DNA of 64,000 nt from Rhodocyclales bacterium GT-UBC (GCA_003583745.1 QXPY01000012.1:1-64000), one strand, 5' to 3'. Numbered from the stretch's first letter, positions 45,085 through 54,841 are shown. Notes: generated by a model not told the origin, from the letters alone. Made by a program: numbers and translations.

Positions 45085-45936
45085 ATGGACAGTGACAGTA
45101 AACCGAGTTTCATTGAACGACTGACTTCCCTGCTGCTGCGCGAACCGGAAGATCGCGAGCAGCTTCTTGAAATATTGCACTCGGCCTACGAGCGCAACCT
45201 GATGGATGCCGATGCGCTGACCATCATCGAAGGCGCCCTCCAGGCCTCGGAAACCCGGGTCACCGACGTGATGATCCCGCGGGCCCAGATGGACGCCATC
45301 GACATCGACGACCCGCTCGACGAAATCGTCGCCACCGTCATCGAAGCCGCCCACTCGCGCTTTCCGGTCATCGACGGCGACCGCGACAACGTCCTCGGTG
45401 TGCTGCTCGCCAAGGATTTGCTGCGCATCCACACCGAAGAGAATTTCGACCTGCGCGACTGGCTGCGCCCGGCCGTGTTCATCCCCGAATCGAAGCGCCT
45501 TAACGTGCTGCTGCGCGAATTCCGCGTCTCGCGCAACCACATGGCCATCGTCGTCAATGAATACGGCGGCGTCGCCGGCCTGGTCACCATCGAGGACGTT
45601 CTGGAGCAGATCGTCGGCGACATCGAGGACGAATACGACTTCGACGAAGCGCACGACAACATCCGCCTCGACTCCACCGGCCGTTATCGCGTCAAGGCAC
45701 GCACCGAAATCGAAGATTTCAACAATGCGTTCAACGCCCGCTTCTCCGACGAGGAGTTCGACACCGTCGGCGGCCTGATCCTGCGCAACCTCGGTCGCGT
45801 CCCCAAACGCAACGAGATCGTCGATATCGACGGCCTGCGCTTCCAGGTTCTGCGCGCCGACAGCCGCCGGCTCTACACCCTGCTCGTCACCCCGTTGCAC
45901 AAATCCGAAGCCGGTGCTGAAGAACTTACTGGCTAG
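45085..45936 (+). CDS. corC: CorC/HlyC-type CBS-domain protein (YbeX)
   Basis: 283 residues. Two CBS domains span about residues 60-185 (TRVTDVMIPRAQMDAIDIDD, then AIVVNEYGGVAGLVTIEDVL), followed by a C-terminal transporter-associated CorC_HlyC domain (VGGLILRNLGRVPKRNEIVD). Such cytoplasmic proteins are linked to magnesium and cobalt efflux and, as YbeX, to ribosome metabolism. Lies 5 bp after ybeY and overlaps lnt by 23 bp. Confidence 0.92.
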   Translation: MDSDSKPSFIERLTSLLLREPEDREQLLEILHSAYERNLMDADALTIIEGALQASETRVTDVMIPRAQMDAIDIDDPLDEIVATVIEAAHSRFPVIDGDRDNVLGVLLAKDLLRIHTEENFDLRDWLRPAVFIPESKRLNVLLREFRVSRNHMAIVVNEYGGVAGLVTIEDVLEQIVGDIEDEYDFDEAHDNIRLDSTGRYRVKARTEIEDFNNAFNARFSDEEFDTVGGLILRNLGRVPKRNEIVDIDGLRFQVLRADSRRLYTLLVTPLHKSEAGAEELTG

Positions 45937-47413
45937 ACACCGTTTCGCCCGCTATGCCGTCGCTGCGACCATCGGGGTCGCCGGCGTGCTGTGCTTCGCG
46001 CCCTTCGGCCAGTTCTGGCTGGCGCCGCTGATCTGGCTCGGCCTGTTCCTGCTGCTGGGCGAGTCCGGCAACGTCCGCCAGGGCGCCCTGACCGGCCTGA
46101 GCTTCGGCCTCGGTTTTTTCCTGACCGGCGTTTCCTGGGTTTATGTCAGCCTGTCGGTCTTCGGCGGCATGGAATGGTGGCTGGCCGGCATCGCCGCCTG
46201 CCTGTTCTGCACCGTGATGGCCCTGTTCCCGATGCTGGCCGGCGGCCTGTTCAAGCGCTGGCAACCGTCGGGCAACTGGTCGCAGGCCCTGTATTTCGCC
46301 GCCCTGATCGCCACTGCCGACTGGCTGCGCAGTTGGGTCTTCAGCGGTTTCCCCTGGCTCGCCGTCGGCTATTCGCAAGCCGCGCCCAGCCCACTCAATG
46401 GTTTCGCGCCGCTGCTCGGCGTGCATGGCCTGTCCTTGCTGGTCGCCCTGGGTGGCGCCCTGCTCGCCCGGCCGCGCCAGGGCCTGATCTTCAACGGCCT
46501 GCTGGTCGCCGCCGGCCTCGCCCTGCAGCAGGTTCCCTGGACCACGCCGGTCGGCGCCCCGCTCAGCGTCGCGCTGATCCAGGGCAACGTGCCGCAGGAA
46601 ATGAAGTTCCGCCCGGAAGCCTTCCTGCGCACCCTGAACCAGTACCAGCGCCTGATCGAGGACAATCCGGCGCAACTCACGTTGTTGCCGGAAACCGCCC
46701 TGCCGATCTTTTTCGAACAATTACCGCCGATGTACGTCGAGCGCCTGCAGAAAGCCGCCTGGGTCAATCATGGCGACCTGATCCTCGGCACCCTGACCGG
46801 CGACGAAAGCGGCTACTTCAACAGTGCCCTCAGCCTCGGCAATTCGCCGACTCAGGTCTATAGCAAGCGGCACCTGGTCCCCTTCGGCGAATTCATCCCC
46901 CCCGGCTTCAGCTGGTTCCTGCAACTGGCCAGCATCCCGATGTCGTCCTTCTCGCGCGGCAGCGCCGACCAACCACCGCTCGCCGTGGCCGGGCAGAAGG
47001 TAGCGATCAATATCTGCTACGAGGATGTATTTGGCGAAGAGTTGATTGGCGCCGTGCCGCAGGCCGGCATACTCGCCAACCTGTCGAACACCGCCTGGTT
47101 CGGCCATTCGCTGGCCCAGCCGCAACATCTGCAGATCGCCCAGATGCGCGCCGCCGAAACCGGCCGCCCGATGCTGCGTGCGACCAACACCGGGATGACC
47201 GCCATCGTCGCCGCCAGCGGCCACATCCAGGCCGTCCTGCCAGCCTTCACCAGCGGCGTCCTGAAAGGCGAAGTCGTCGCCCGCCAGGGTGAGACACCCT
47301 ACGTCCGCTTCGGCAACCTGGGCTTCCTGGTGCTCGCCGGCCTCTGCCTGGTCGCCAGCCAGCTACGCAAGCACCGGGCAACGAGCGGACCAAGCCGCAA
47401 GCCGCTCAGCTGA
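45914..47413 (+). CDS. lnt: Apolipoprotein N-acyltransferase
   Basis: 499 residues with a GTG start. Several N-terminal membrane helices (SFGLGFFLTGVSWVYVSLSV) are followed by a periplasmic nitrilase-fold domain. The catalytic Glu is in LLPETALPIFF, the Lys in SKRHLVPFGEFIPPG, the Cys in INICYEDVFGE, matching the E-K-C triad of Lnt. It adds the third acyl chain to the N-terminal Cys of lipoproteins at the inner membrane. Its end overlaps the convergent transglycosylase gene by 8 bp. Confidence 0.96.
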   Translation: MLKNLLARHRFARYAVAATIGVAGVLCFAPFGQFWLAPLIWLGLFLLLGESGNVRQGALTGLSFGLGFFLTGVSWVYVSLSVFGGMEWWLAGIAACLFCTVMALFPMLAGGLFKRWQPSGNWSQALYFAALIATADWLRSWVFSGFPWLAVGYSQAAPSPLNGFAPLLGVHGLSLLVALGGALLARPRQGLIFNGLLVAAGLALQQVPWTTPVGAPLSVALIQGNVPQEMKFRPEAFLRTLNQYQRLIEDNPAQLTLLPETALPIFFEQLPPMYVERLQKAAWVNHGDLILGTLTGDESGYFNSALSLGNSPTQVYSKRHLVPFGEFIPPGFSWFLQLASIPMSSFSRGSADQPPLAVAGQKVAINICYEDVFGEELIGAVPQAGILANLSNTAWFGHSLAQPQHLQIAQMRAAETGRPMLRATNTGMTAIVAASGHIQAVLPAFTSGVLKGEVVARQGETPYVRFGNLGFLVLAGLCLVASQLRKHRATSGPSRKPLS

Positions 47414-48107
47414 CGCGCAAACGTTGTACGGCCTGCTCCAGGCGCTGGCGCTCGGCCAGCACCTTCGAAGCGTAGCGTCGGCCGGGGTCGCCGATGGCAC
47501 CGCCAAATTGCTGCAAGCCCTCTTCCAGACCGCCATTGCGACGGATGGATTCCTTCAGGACGCGCGCCCCCACCTGAACGTTTGTCACCGGGTCGAAAAA
47601 GGCTGCTGGCGCCGCCTCTTCGGGCAACTTGTCGAGATGGAAACGGGGTACCACCTGCATCAACCCCTGAGCCCCGACCACGCTTTGCGAGAAGGGATTG
47701 AAGCCTGACTCGACACCGATCACCGCGATGATGAGCAGGGGGTCGAGACGCAACTCGCGCCCCACGGCCTGCGCCGTGGCAAAGATCGGCTGCACCGCCT
47801 CGGTCGACACCTTGTAACGCCGCGCCACGTAATCGAGCGCGCCGCGCATCCGCGGGCTGAGCATGGACGGCGATGCAGCAGCTTCGACGGCCGCGTCGAT
47901 CGCTTCTTCATCGTCTTCGGCGTCGCTGACATCCGATGCCGAAACCAAGGACTTCAAGACCTCGGGTAATTCAAAATGGCCACTTTGCAAGCCAATCAAG
48001 CCGACCACGAAAACCAGGCCGGCCACCATCAGGAACTTCTGGAGCAGAGCTAAAACGACTGTTGAAACCCGCTGCATGGCGGGGGGGAGAATAGTCGAAG
48101 CGATCAT
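47406..48107 (-). CDS. Membrane-anchored lytic transglycosylase (SLT family)
   Basis: 233 residues. ATG at 48107 preceded by the strong site AAGGAGGT. A membrane helix near residues 17-38 (VVLALLQKFLMVAGLVFVVG) anchors the protein; an acidic linker follows; the SLT domain shows IIAVIGVESGFNPFSQSVVG, where the Glu is the catalytic acid, then AQGLMQVVP and DPVTNVQVGARVLKESI. It cleaves peptidoglycan glycan strands to anhydro-muropeptides in the periplasm. Its start is confirmed by the ribosome site; a longer frame to 48269 has none. Confidence 0.92.
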   Translation of the reverse strand: MIASTILPPAMQRVSTVVLALLQKFLMVAGLVFVVGLIGLQSGHFELPEVLKSLVSASDVSDAEDDEEAIDAAVEAAASPSMLSPRMRGALDYVARRYKVSTEAVQPIFATAQAVGRELRLDPLLIIAVIGVESGFNPFSQSVVGAQGLMQVVPRFHLDKLPEEAAPAAFFDPVTNVQVGARVLKESIRRNGGLEEGLQQFGGAIGDPGRRYASKVLAERQRLEQAVQRLRVS

Positions 48108-48564
48108 GCGACCTCCTTCACTGTTGCCACTGTCGAACGACTTCTTCGTCAGCGAACGGTTACAGGGGGTACGACATCGGCGCGAGTGGGTGGCAAAGCA
48201 GCCGAAACCCGCGAAGCGCCAAGGCTGGCGCCCGAAAAAACCGATGTTGCACCGCAACACGGATCGCACTTTATTGATTTAATTGGATTTTGTCAAACAC
48301 GCTGCAAACCGTCATATATACAGCCGCTGCAATGCAGCAGCACGACCACTGCCATCCGGCCATCCCACAGCCCCCCCGCCAGTCCCCTTCGAAGCCGATC
48401 GGTCGCGCAACGACTCCGCCACTTCGCGCCGTCATGCAAGCCATTTGCCGCACCGGTTTATTGAGCCAGATCAAGTTGAGGCAAGCTCTCAATGCCATTC
48501 TATTAAACTAGCAATAGATTTATAATTTTTGCCAATTAATGACAAATAAATAAACAGGAGTAAC
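48108..48564. other. Divergent intergenic region before the chemoreceptor
   Basis: 457 bp between the transglycosylase and the chemoreceptor gene. Apart from the FNR-like site (48461-48474) and the -10-like TATAAT (48521-48526) I see no genes or repeats. AT content rises over the last 80 bp. Confidence 0.6.
48461..48474 (+). promoter_or_regulatory. FNR/Anr-like box upstream of the chemoreceptor
   Basis: TTGAGCCAGATCAA matches the TTGAT-N4-ATCAA consensus in 9 of 10 fixed positions. A -10-like TATAAT lies 46 bp downstream at 48521-48526, and the site would centre about 65 bp before the expected transcription start, a class I-like position. Confidence 0.4.
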
Positions 48565-50598
48565 ATGCTCAAGCGTTTTTCCCTTTTGCCGATGGCCACG
48601 CAGTTGTTAATGGGGATCGTGGCCCTCTGCCTGGTGTCGATCGTTGCACTCGGCATCTTTCTCTCCGGTCACATTCGCAAGGTCGCCATTCAGGAAGTCG
48701 AAGCCTCGCTCAGCGTTGAAACCGACTTGATCAGCCGCACCCTGGAGTACGCGCAGAAAAGCCTTGAGCAGCGCGCCACCTTCGCACTCGATCAATTCAT
48801 TCAGGATCTGCCGCCCGGACGCCTGTCCGGGCAACGCGTCGCGCTTGGCGACACGCCCCGTCCCGAACTGTTGTTCGGCAACATCCGCGGCATGTCGAAT
48901 CAGGCGCTGCTTGAGCAATATCGCCAGAAAAACCCGGGGCACGAGCCCTCCTTCCTGGTCAAGGACGGCAACGACTTCTATCGCGCCAGCACCTTGCTCA
49001 AGGACAAGAATGGTCACTATCGCGACGGCCAGCTCGTCGTCGAGGAGTACACCGGCAAGGCAAAGAACGGCGAAGCGCATGCCGGCACGCTGGAACGCTC
49101 GGGCCGGATGTACGCCCTGGCCGCGAAGCCGGTCAAGGATGCGCATGGCGAAGTGATCGGCATTGTTACCATGCGCCTCGATGCCGAAGCCAATATCGCG
49201 ATCCTCAAGGACAAGCTACGCTCCATCGTGGTTGGCAAGACCGGCTACCCCTACGTCGTCGCCGAGCCGATCGGCGACCAGAAGGAAGGGCGCTTCGTCG
49301 TGCATCCCAAGTTCGAAAACAAGGTCTTTTCGGAAGTCGGCAGCCCGGCTGCCCAGGCGGTGATGGAAAAGCTGCTGGCCCAGAAAAACGGGACCATGTT
49401 CTATGACTGGCAGGATCAGGATGGCAGTGCGCGCGAGAAAATCGTGGTCTTCCGGCAGGTCCCGGAATTGAAATGGATCGTCGCCGCCGGTACCTGGCGC
49501 GACGAATTCACCGCGCCCTTCGACAATATCCGCAATGGCATCCTGATCGGACTGGCCTGCTTCGCCGCCTTGCTGATCGGCGCCATTTCCTTGCTGATTC
49601 GCCGCCAACTGGCGCCCATTGCCGATGTCACGCGCGGCCTGGCCGCACTGGGCAAGGGCGAACTGGGGCAGCGCATCGCGGTCGAGAGCAACTCGCACAA
49701 CGAAATCCACCTGGTTGCCCAGCAGGTCAACAATACGGCAGCGGCGATGGCCAATCTGGTCGGAACGCTCGGCCAGTCATCCGGCAACCTCGACAGCTCG
49801 GCCCGCGACATGGCCGCCTCGGCCCATCAACTGCGCGATGCCGTCGGCAACCTATCGGAAACCTTCAGCGACATGAGCGCCAGCACCGAGCAACTCTCGG
49901 TGTCGATCGACCAGGTCGCCGACTCCGCCCGCCAGGCCGACGCCGTCGCCGACAGCGCGGTCGAGGAAGTCAGCATCGGTCGGCAGGTGACGCTCGAGGC
50001 CATCACCGCGATGCGCAAGGTCGAACAGCAAGTCGGCACGGCCTTGTCGGAAGTCGAGACACTGGGGACCCACTCGGCGGAAATCGGACAGGTCGTCACC
50101 GCCATTCGACAAATCGCCGAACAAACCAACCTGCTGGCGCTCAATGCTGCCATCGAGGCGGCACGGGCCGGCGAAGTCGGTCGCGGCTTCGCCGTCGTCG
50201 CCGACGAAGTCCGCAAGCTGGCCGAGCAATCGGCGCACTCCGCAGGCGAAATCGGCTTGATCCTTGGGCGCGTCAGTTCGGGGGTTTCGGGGGTACGCGA
50301 GGTGATCGGCGAGGCCGTCAACGAGGCTCGCCAGGGCAGCGAAGCCAGCGCCAATGCCGAAGCTGCGTTGGAAAAGATCGATCAGGCAACCCATCAGATT
50401 GCCGGCTCGGTCCGCAGCATTGCCGATGCCGTCAAGGAACAGTCGGCCTCGGCACAAAACATCGCGCGCCGCGTCGAATCGGCGGCAACGGTTGCCGAGG
50501 AAACCGAAAACGTCGCCAACCGCATGAACGAAAATGCCGGCCAGCTGACCAGCCTGGCCGGCCAACTGGAAAGCGAAGTCGGCCGCTTCCGGCTGTGA
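48565..50598 (+). CDS. Methyl-accepting chemotaxis protein (Cache-type)
   Basis: 677 residues. A first membrane helix near residues 12-34, a long periplasmic sensor (about 35-320) of double-Cache type ([40 protein letters not shown]), a second helix about 327-348 ([19 protein letters not shown]), then HAMP and the cytoplasmic signalling coiled coil. The hairpin tip [20 protein letters not shown] is perfect, so it should bind CheA and CheW. AGGAGTAAC lies just before the ATG. The ligand is unknown; the Cache_3/Cache_2 type often senses small organic acids or amines. Confidence 0.94.
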   Translation: MLKRFSLLPMATQLLMGIVALCLVSIVALGIFLSGHIRKVAIQEVEASLSVETDLISRTLEYAQKSLEQRATFALDQFIQDLPPGRLSGQRVALGDTPRPELLFGNIRGMSNQALLEQYRQKNPGHEPSFLVKDGNDFYRASTLLKDKNGHYRDGQLVVEEYTGKAKNGEAHAGTLERSGRMYALAAKPVKDAHGEVIGIVTMRLDAEANIAILKDKLRSIVVGKTGYPYVVAEPIGDQKEGRFVVHPKFENKVFSEVGSPAAQAVMEKLLAQKNGTMFYDWQDQDGSAREKIVVFRQVPELKWIVAAGTWRDEFTAPFDNIRNGILIGLACFAALLIGAISLLIRRQLAPIADVTRGLAALGKGELGQRIAVESNSHNEIHLVAQQVNNTAAAMANLVGTLGQSSGNLDSSARDMAASAHQLRDAVGNLSETFSDMSASTEQLSVSIDQVADSARQADAVADSAVEEVSIGRQVTLEAITAMRKVEQQVGTALSEVETLGTHSAEIGQVVTAIRQIAEQTNLLALNAAIEAARAGEVGRGFAVVADEVRKLAEQSAHSAGEIGLILGRVSSGVSGVREVIGEAVNEARQGSEASANAEAALEKIDQATHQIAGSVRSIADAVKEQSASAQNIARRVESAATVAEETENVANRMNENAGQLTSLAGQLESEVGRFRL

Positions 50599-50605
50599 AA
50601 TCCCG

Positions 50606-50625
50606 CCCCGCCCAAGCGGGCGGGG
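50606..50625 (+). terminator. GC-rich hairpin after the chemoreceptor gene
   Basis: CCCCGCCC/GGGCGGGG, 8-bp stem with AAGC loop, 8 bp after the stop. There is no T-run, so it is a weak terminator, but it also lies at the end of the convergent operon on the other strand. Confidence 0.4.
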
Positions 50626-50646
50626 TTGCCGAAAGATGATTCGCCA

Positions 50647-53151
50647 CTAGGATGGCCGCGCCCGGGACAAGCGCCTTACCTGCCCGTTCGCGCCATCCAC
50701 TTCGACCTCGTCGCCGTCGGCCAGCTCGGCCATGATCCCCGGCAGATTCACTACCGCCGGCAAGCCGAACTCGCGGGCGACGATGGCGCCATGCGACAAG
50801 GTGCCGCCGGTCTCCACCACCAGCCCGCCAGCCTTGAGGAAGAGCGGCGTCCAGCCGGGATCGGTCGAGGCGGCAACGAGAATTTCGCCGGGCAACAGCA
50901 TTCCGCCCTCGCCCGGATGGCGCAAGCGGCGCACCCGGCCGCGCCCGACGCCGGTACCGGTGGCAACCCCCGTCCAGGCATCGCCCCCCGACCTTGCGCT
51001 GCTTGATGCAGGGGCGACGCCGTGCTGGCTGCCGTCGGCGGAAAGCAGCCGAAAATCGGCAACCTCCGTGGCCAGCCAGTCGGCGAACAGGCGTCGCCGC
51101 GCCGCGATCCGCGCGCGCAGTCCGGCCGCCGGAATGAGGCCGGCAACAGCACGATCCGCCTCGTAGGGCATCAACCAGAAGACCTCGTCCGGCGCATCCA
51201 GCATCGCCATCGCCCGCATCCGCTCGCCGGCGACCAGCCACAGGCGGCGACAGCCGGCCAGCAAGGCGATCAGGGCGCTGCGCGCCGCCTCGCGCTGATT
51301 GCATTCGCGATTGGCGGCACGTGCCAGCGTACGCAACCAACGGTATCGCCACCAAGGCAAGGCCCGGCGCAGACGTTGCCAGGCCGCCTGGCTGGCCCGC
51401 CGCTGGCGCTCGCGCAATGCCTCGCCATCGACCTTGGCGAGATCCGGCAACTGGTCGAGCAGAGCAGCCGGCGTTTCATGCCAGCGCGGATTGCGCAGAT
51501 AGGTTTCGTAATGGCCGCGATGCCCGTATTTGTCGATAAATTCGGCAAACGCCGCACGGAATTCCGGATGCTCGCGCCAGCCGTCGCCCAGTTCGCGGCT
51601 CAGGTGCGCCAGGGCGAGCAGGTCGTAGCCCTGTTGCGCCGTGACGCTCGGCTCGCCGCCGGCGAGCAGGGCGGCGGCAATCGCATCGCTCTCGCCGGGA
51701 AAATGGCTGCCCAGGGTTTCCAGCAGCATGGCCAGACTGCCGCCACCGGAGCCTTGCAGGAAGAACAGCCCGCGCGCTTCGCGGGCCGGGCGGGCAACGC
51801 CGTACAACATCTGGCGCAAGGCTTCGTTGTCCTCGGGCAGTGGCGCCTGCAAGGCCTGGCGAGCCAGCGCCCGACAGCGGGCCACCTCCGCCTCGCCCTG
51901 CCGGCGCAGTGCCGGTGCGCCGGCCAGATAGCGCAAGGTGCTGGCAAGATGCCGCAGGCGGGCGCGCCAGCTGGGCGGCGTGGTCGCAATGCACGGCTGA
52001 TGCCCGCCCATCATCGAATTGAAACGCGCCGGCGGCAGGCCGATAGCCGACCAGGCTTCGTGCTGCATGATCGAAGCCTCCAGGTAGAGCCGGCCGTCGA
52101 ACAAGGCGGCGCGCTGCACGCCGGGCAACATCGCCAGGCCGGCGATCCGCCAGCCTTGCTCAAGCAGGTGATTGACGCCGCGCCGGGAAAAATTCCAGTC
52201 CATCGGCGACAGCGGCTCGGGCATGATTTCGCAGGTATTGCCGCGCGTCCAGATCGCCGGCTGGCCGTGCAGCCCCGGATAGGTGTAATGCGGCCGCCGG
52301 GTCACCGGTCGCGCCTGGGTCAGCCAGAACTGCGCCCCATCCCAGACCCACTCCAGATCGAAGAAGGGTGCGACAAAATCGAGGGCGACCGCCGCATCGC
52401 GCACCAAGGCCGCCAGCGCCTCGGCCTGCGCGGTGTTCAGCACGCCGCGCCCCGCCTCTTCCGAGGGCACCGCCTCGCTGCGCGTACCACCGGCCGGATC
52501 GACGACGCGCCGGCGCGCTTTGCGGCCAATGCGCAGCGTTTCCAGGCGCCAGGTATCGGTCGCATCCTCGGCAAAGCGATATTCGTCGCCCTCGGTTTCC
52601 CCGCCGACCAGCGCTTCGCCCAGTCCCCAGGCGGCGTGTATGAGCAGCCGGTCTTCCCGACCGCTCAACGGATCGCAGGTAAAGGCGATGCCGGCCGCCT
52701 GCGCCGGCAGCAGGGGCATGATGACCACCGCCATCAGCGCTTCGCCGGCAATCTCCAGACGCTGCCGGTAAGCCTCGGCCGCCGCCGTATCGAGCGAGTT
52801 CCAGACGGCCGTGACGGCAGCGCCAAGGGCCGACGCCCCGGTCACATTCAGGCAGGAAAGATGGATGCCGGCAAACGAGGCTTTCGCCGAATCCTCGCCC
52901 ACCGCCGAAGAGCGCACGGCCAGCGGCCTATCCTGCCAGCCGCGCCGCTTAATCTCGTCGGCGAGTTGAGCCGCCAGCTCGGCCGGCAGGCCCGCGGCGC
53001 GTTGCCGGCTCCAGTCGGCGGGAATCACGAAGAAGTCCGGCACCGGCAAACCGTAATCGAGCAGGCGCCCGAGCTGCCCGCCCTTGCCGCCGACCGCACC
53101 GGGCTCGGCGCCCCCCGCCGCCGCAGCGGGAATCAAAGACAAGGTCGTCAT
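50647..53151 (-). CDS. PEP synthase/rifampin phosphotransferase-like enzyme
   Basis: 834 residues. The N-terminal ATP-grasp domain (about 1-310) shows VGGKGGQLGRLLDYGLPVPD, LAVRSSAVGEDSAKASFAGI and DLEWVWDGAQFWLTQARPVT. A long helical middle (about 310-740) is unlike PEP synthase. The C-terminal swivel domain has DPGWTPLFLKAGGLVVETGG and TLSHGAIVAREFGLPAVV, with the phospho-carrying His in TLSHGA. This order (ATP-binding, helical acceptor domain, His domain) is that of rifampin phosphotransferase and relatives such as PigC-type enzymes; the PEP/pyruvate-binding barrel is missing. Substrate unknown. The start at 53151 has GAGGAG upstream; the TetR gene overlaps it by 4 bp. Confidence 0.78.
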   Translation of the reverse strand: MTTLSLIPAAAAGGAEPGAVGGKGGQLGRLLDYGLPVPDFFVIPADWSRQRAAGLPAELAAQLADEIKRRGWQDRPLAVRSSAVGEDSAKASFAGIHLSCLNVTGASALGAAVTAVWNSLDTAAAEAYRQRLEIAGEALMAVVIMPLLPAQAAGIAFTCDPLSGREDRLLIHAAWGLGEALVGGETEGDEYRFAEDATDTWRLETLRIGRKARRRVVDPAGGTRSEAVPSEEAGRGVLNTAQAEALAALVRDAAVALDFVAPFFDLEWVWDGAQFWLTQARPVTRRPHYTYPGLHGQPAIWTRGNTCEIMPEPLSPMDWNFSRRGVNHLLEQGWRIAGLAMLPGVQRAALFDGRLYLEASIMQHEAWSAIGLPPARFNSMMGGHQPCIATTPPSWRARLRHLASTLRYLAGAPALRRQGEAEVARCRALARQALQAPLPEDNEALRQMLYGVARPAREARGLFFLQGSGGGSLAMLLETLGSHFPGESDAIAAALLAGGEPSVTAQQGYDLLALAHLSRELGDGWREHPEFRAAFAEFIDKYGHRGHYETYLRNPRWHETPAALLDQLPDLAKVDGEALRERQRRASQAAWQRLRRALPWWRYRWLRTLARAANRECNQREAARSALIALLAGCRRLWLVAGERMRAMAMLDAPDEVFWLMPYEADRAVAGLIPAAGLRARIAARRRLFADWLATEVADFRLLSADGSQHGVAPASSSARSGGDAWTGVATGTGVGRGRVRRLRHPGEGGMLLPGEILVAASTDPGWTPLFLKAGGLVVETGGTLSHGAIVAREFGLPAVVNLPGIMAELADGDEVEVDGANGQVRRLSRARPS

Positions 53152-53762
53152 GCCGGACTCCTCATGCCGTTGCAAAAAAGGTCGAGCATCTGCCCGAGTT
53201 CGCCGATCAGCGACAAGCCGTCCATGGTCAGCCAGCGCAGCATCACCGCCAGATGCGCGAACTGGAAATGCATGGTCAGGATGGGCGCCGCAATATCGCT
53301 CCGGAAAGCTCCGGCAGCCTGCCCCTGGGCAATGATTTCGCCGATCAGGCGATCCATGCCGCTGCGCTCGCGCCCGGCCTCCGGGCGCAACACGTCGGAC
53401 ATGCGAAAGAGCACGTAGGGCAGCAGGAAAGGCCGGCGGCTTTCGCACCAGGCTGCGTGACGCTCCAGGAAATGGAGCAAGCGCGCCCGTCCGGCCGGAA
53501 AGCCCGTCAGCTCCTGCTGCAATGCCGGCCAGGCCTGCCAAAGTTCGCGGTGGAAGCGGTGACGCAGCAAGGCTTCCTTGACCGGAAAATACCGATACAA
53601 CGTTACCTTGGAGACATCGGCCAGCTCGGCGATGCGCTCCATGGTCACCGCCTCGAAGCCCTCGGCCTCGAACAGCCCCCACGCCGTATCGGCCAGATGG
53701 TCGCGCTGCTGTTGCAGTTTGCGCTCGCGTCGACCGGGATCGCCCGTTTCAGACAAGACCAT
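53148..53762 (-). CDS. TetR-family transcriptional regulator
   Basis: 204 residues. The N-terminal HTH reads ADTAWGLFEAEGFEAVTMER, then IAELADVSKVTLYRYFPVKE, a good TetR signature. The C-terminal ligand-binding helices have no recognisable subfamily. The ATG at 53762 is preceded by AGGAG (8-base spacing). It overlaps the hydrolase gene by 14 bp and the phosphotransferase-like gene by 4 bp, so it lies in the middle of a three-gene operon. It probably represses the operon through the palindrome at 54742-54754. Confidence 0.9.
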   Translation of the reverse strand: MVLSETGDPGRRERKLQQQRDHLADTAWGLFEAEGFEAVTMERIAELADVSKVTLYRYFPVKEALLRHRFHRELWQAWPALQQELTGFPAGRARLLHFLERHAAWCESRRPFLLPYVLFRMSDVLRPEAGRERSGMDRLIGEIIAQGQAAGAFRSDIAAPILTMHFQFAHLAVMLRWLTMDGLSLIGELGQMLDLFCNGMRSPA

Positions 53763-54708
53763 GGGAAGCACTCCTTTCCTGCGCCAGCAAGGCGCGTTGC
53801 GGATGTCGCGAGTAATAGCGCCGCGCCCACCACTCGTGCAGCGGAAACAGTCGGTAGTCGAGCAGGGGCGGCATGATCCACGGACGATTGCGATCGAATT
53901 CCGGCGGCACAAGCAGACGCCGGCGGGCCGGGTCGAGCCGCACTTCGGCGACGCATGCCGCGACCGCATCGGGCGCGACGATCTGCTCGCTGCCATCGCC
54001 ATCGACCACCCGGCTGCCGCCGGCAAAATGCGAGCGGACCGCCGGCAGCCAGCCGGGCATCGCGGTCTGCCAAGGGCCGTGCTTGTTGGCCAGCGCCACC
54101 GGAATGCCGTAATGGCGCGCCATTTCCGCCGGACTGTCAGACAACTCGCGGCGATAACGGGCAATGCCCGCCTGGCCGCCCAGCGAAAACGGCGGCAGCG
54201 GCGCACTCATCGGCATCAGCCACAGATCGGGCTGCTCGCCGAGCAGGCGATCGGCCACCGAGCGCAATGCATTGTCGTAACAGATCGCCACCCCGACCCG
54301 CCCCAGTTCGCAAGCAATAACCTGCGGCCCCGGCGCCGGCGCGAAAACGCAGCGCTCGAACGAGCATGGATGCGCCTTGCCGACCCGGCCGACGATGTCT
54401 CCGGCCGGCCCGGCCAGGGCGAAGGTGTTGAAAAAGTCGCTACCGCGCGCCTCCAGGTAGCTGCCACCGAGATAAATGCCAGCCGATTTCGCCGTCGACT
54501 GCAAAAAGCCCTCGATCTTGCCGCCTCGCGGCGTCGCCCATTGCCAGACGCCCGGATCGAAATGGAAAGGCATGGCGAACAGTTCGGGCAGTAGCACCAA
54601 CTGCGCTCCCTGACATGCCGCATCGCCGATCAGTTCGCCCAGCACATCGAGATGCGCCGGCCCCGGCTCGCTCGGCGACTGGATCACCGCCAGCTTCAGT
54701 TTTCGCAT
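53749..54708 (-). CDS. Carbon-nitrogen hydrolase (nitrilase superfamily)
   Basis: 319 residues. The catalytic Glu lies in LVLLPELFAMPF, the Lys in GRVGKAHPCSFE, and the Cys in VGVAICYDNALR, giving the E-K-C triad of nitrilases and amidases. The sequence does not closely match a specific branch (beta-ureidopropionase, N-carbamoylputrescine amidase or glutamine-dependent NAD synthetase domain). First gene of an operon with the TetR regulator and the phosphotransferase-like enzyme, which suggests a small pathway for an N-containing compound. Substrate unknown. Confidence 0.85.
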   Translation of the reverse strand: MRKLKLAVIQSPSEPGPAHLDVLGELIGDAACQGAQLVLLPELFAMPFHFDPGVWQWATPRGGKIEGFLQSTAKSAGIYLGGSYLEARGSDFFNTFALAGPAGDIVGRVGKAHPCSFERCVFAPAPGPQVIACELGRVGVAICYDNALRSVADRLLGEQPDLWLMPMSAPLPPFSLGGQAGIARYRRELSDSPAEMARHYGIPVALANKHGPWQTAMPGWLPAVRSHFAGGSRVVDGDGSEQIVAPDAVAACVAEVRLDPARRRLLVPPEFDRNRPWIMPPLLDYRLFPLHEWWARRYYSRHPQRALLAQERSASHGLV

Positions 54709-54736
54709 GACGACTCCTCAAAAGATAACGACGTAA

Positions 54737-54765
54737 ATTATTGAACGACGTTCACTATTTTGCAA
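54737..54765 (-). promoter_or_regulatory. Promoter of the hydrolase operon with an operator in the spacer
   Basis: On the minus strand -35 TTGCAA (54765-54760) is followed after exactly 17 bp by -10 AATAAT (54742-54737). The 13-bp palindrome TGAACGACGTTCA (54742-54754) fills the spacer, so a bound TetR dimer would cover the promoter. The +1 would lie about 25 bp upstream of the hydrolase ATG. Confidence 0.6.
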
Positions 54766-54841
54766 GCCGCAGCCCATGGCCTGACCAAGTCCGGCAAAAG
54801 CAAGTAAAATCTTGGGCTTTCCGTCTTTCCAAGTGCGTCCC

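Noticed and set aside
50647..53682. A longer start (53682) for the phosphotransferase-like gene.
   Set aside because: The extra part is antisense-style Arg-rich sequence overlapping the TetR gene; the ATG at 53151 has a ribosome site and the family N-terminus.
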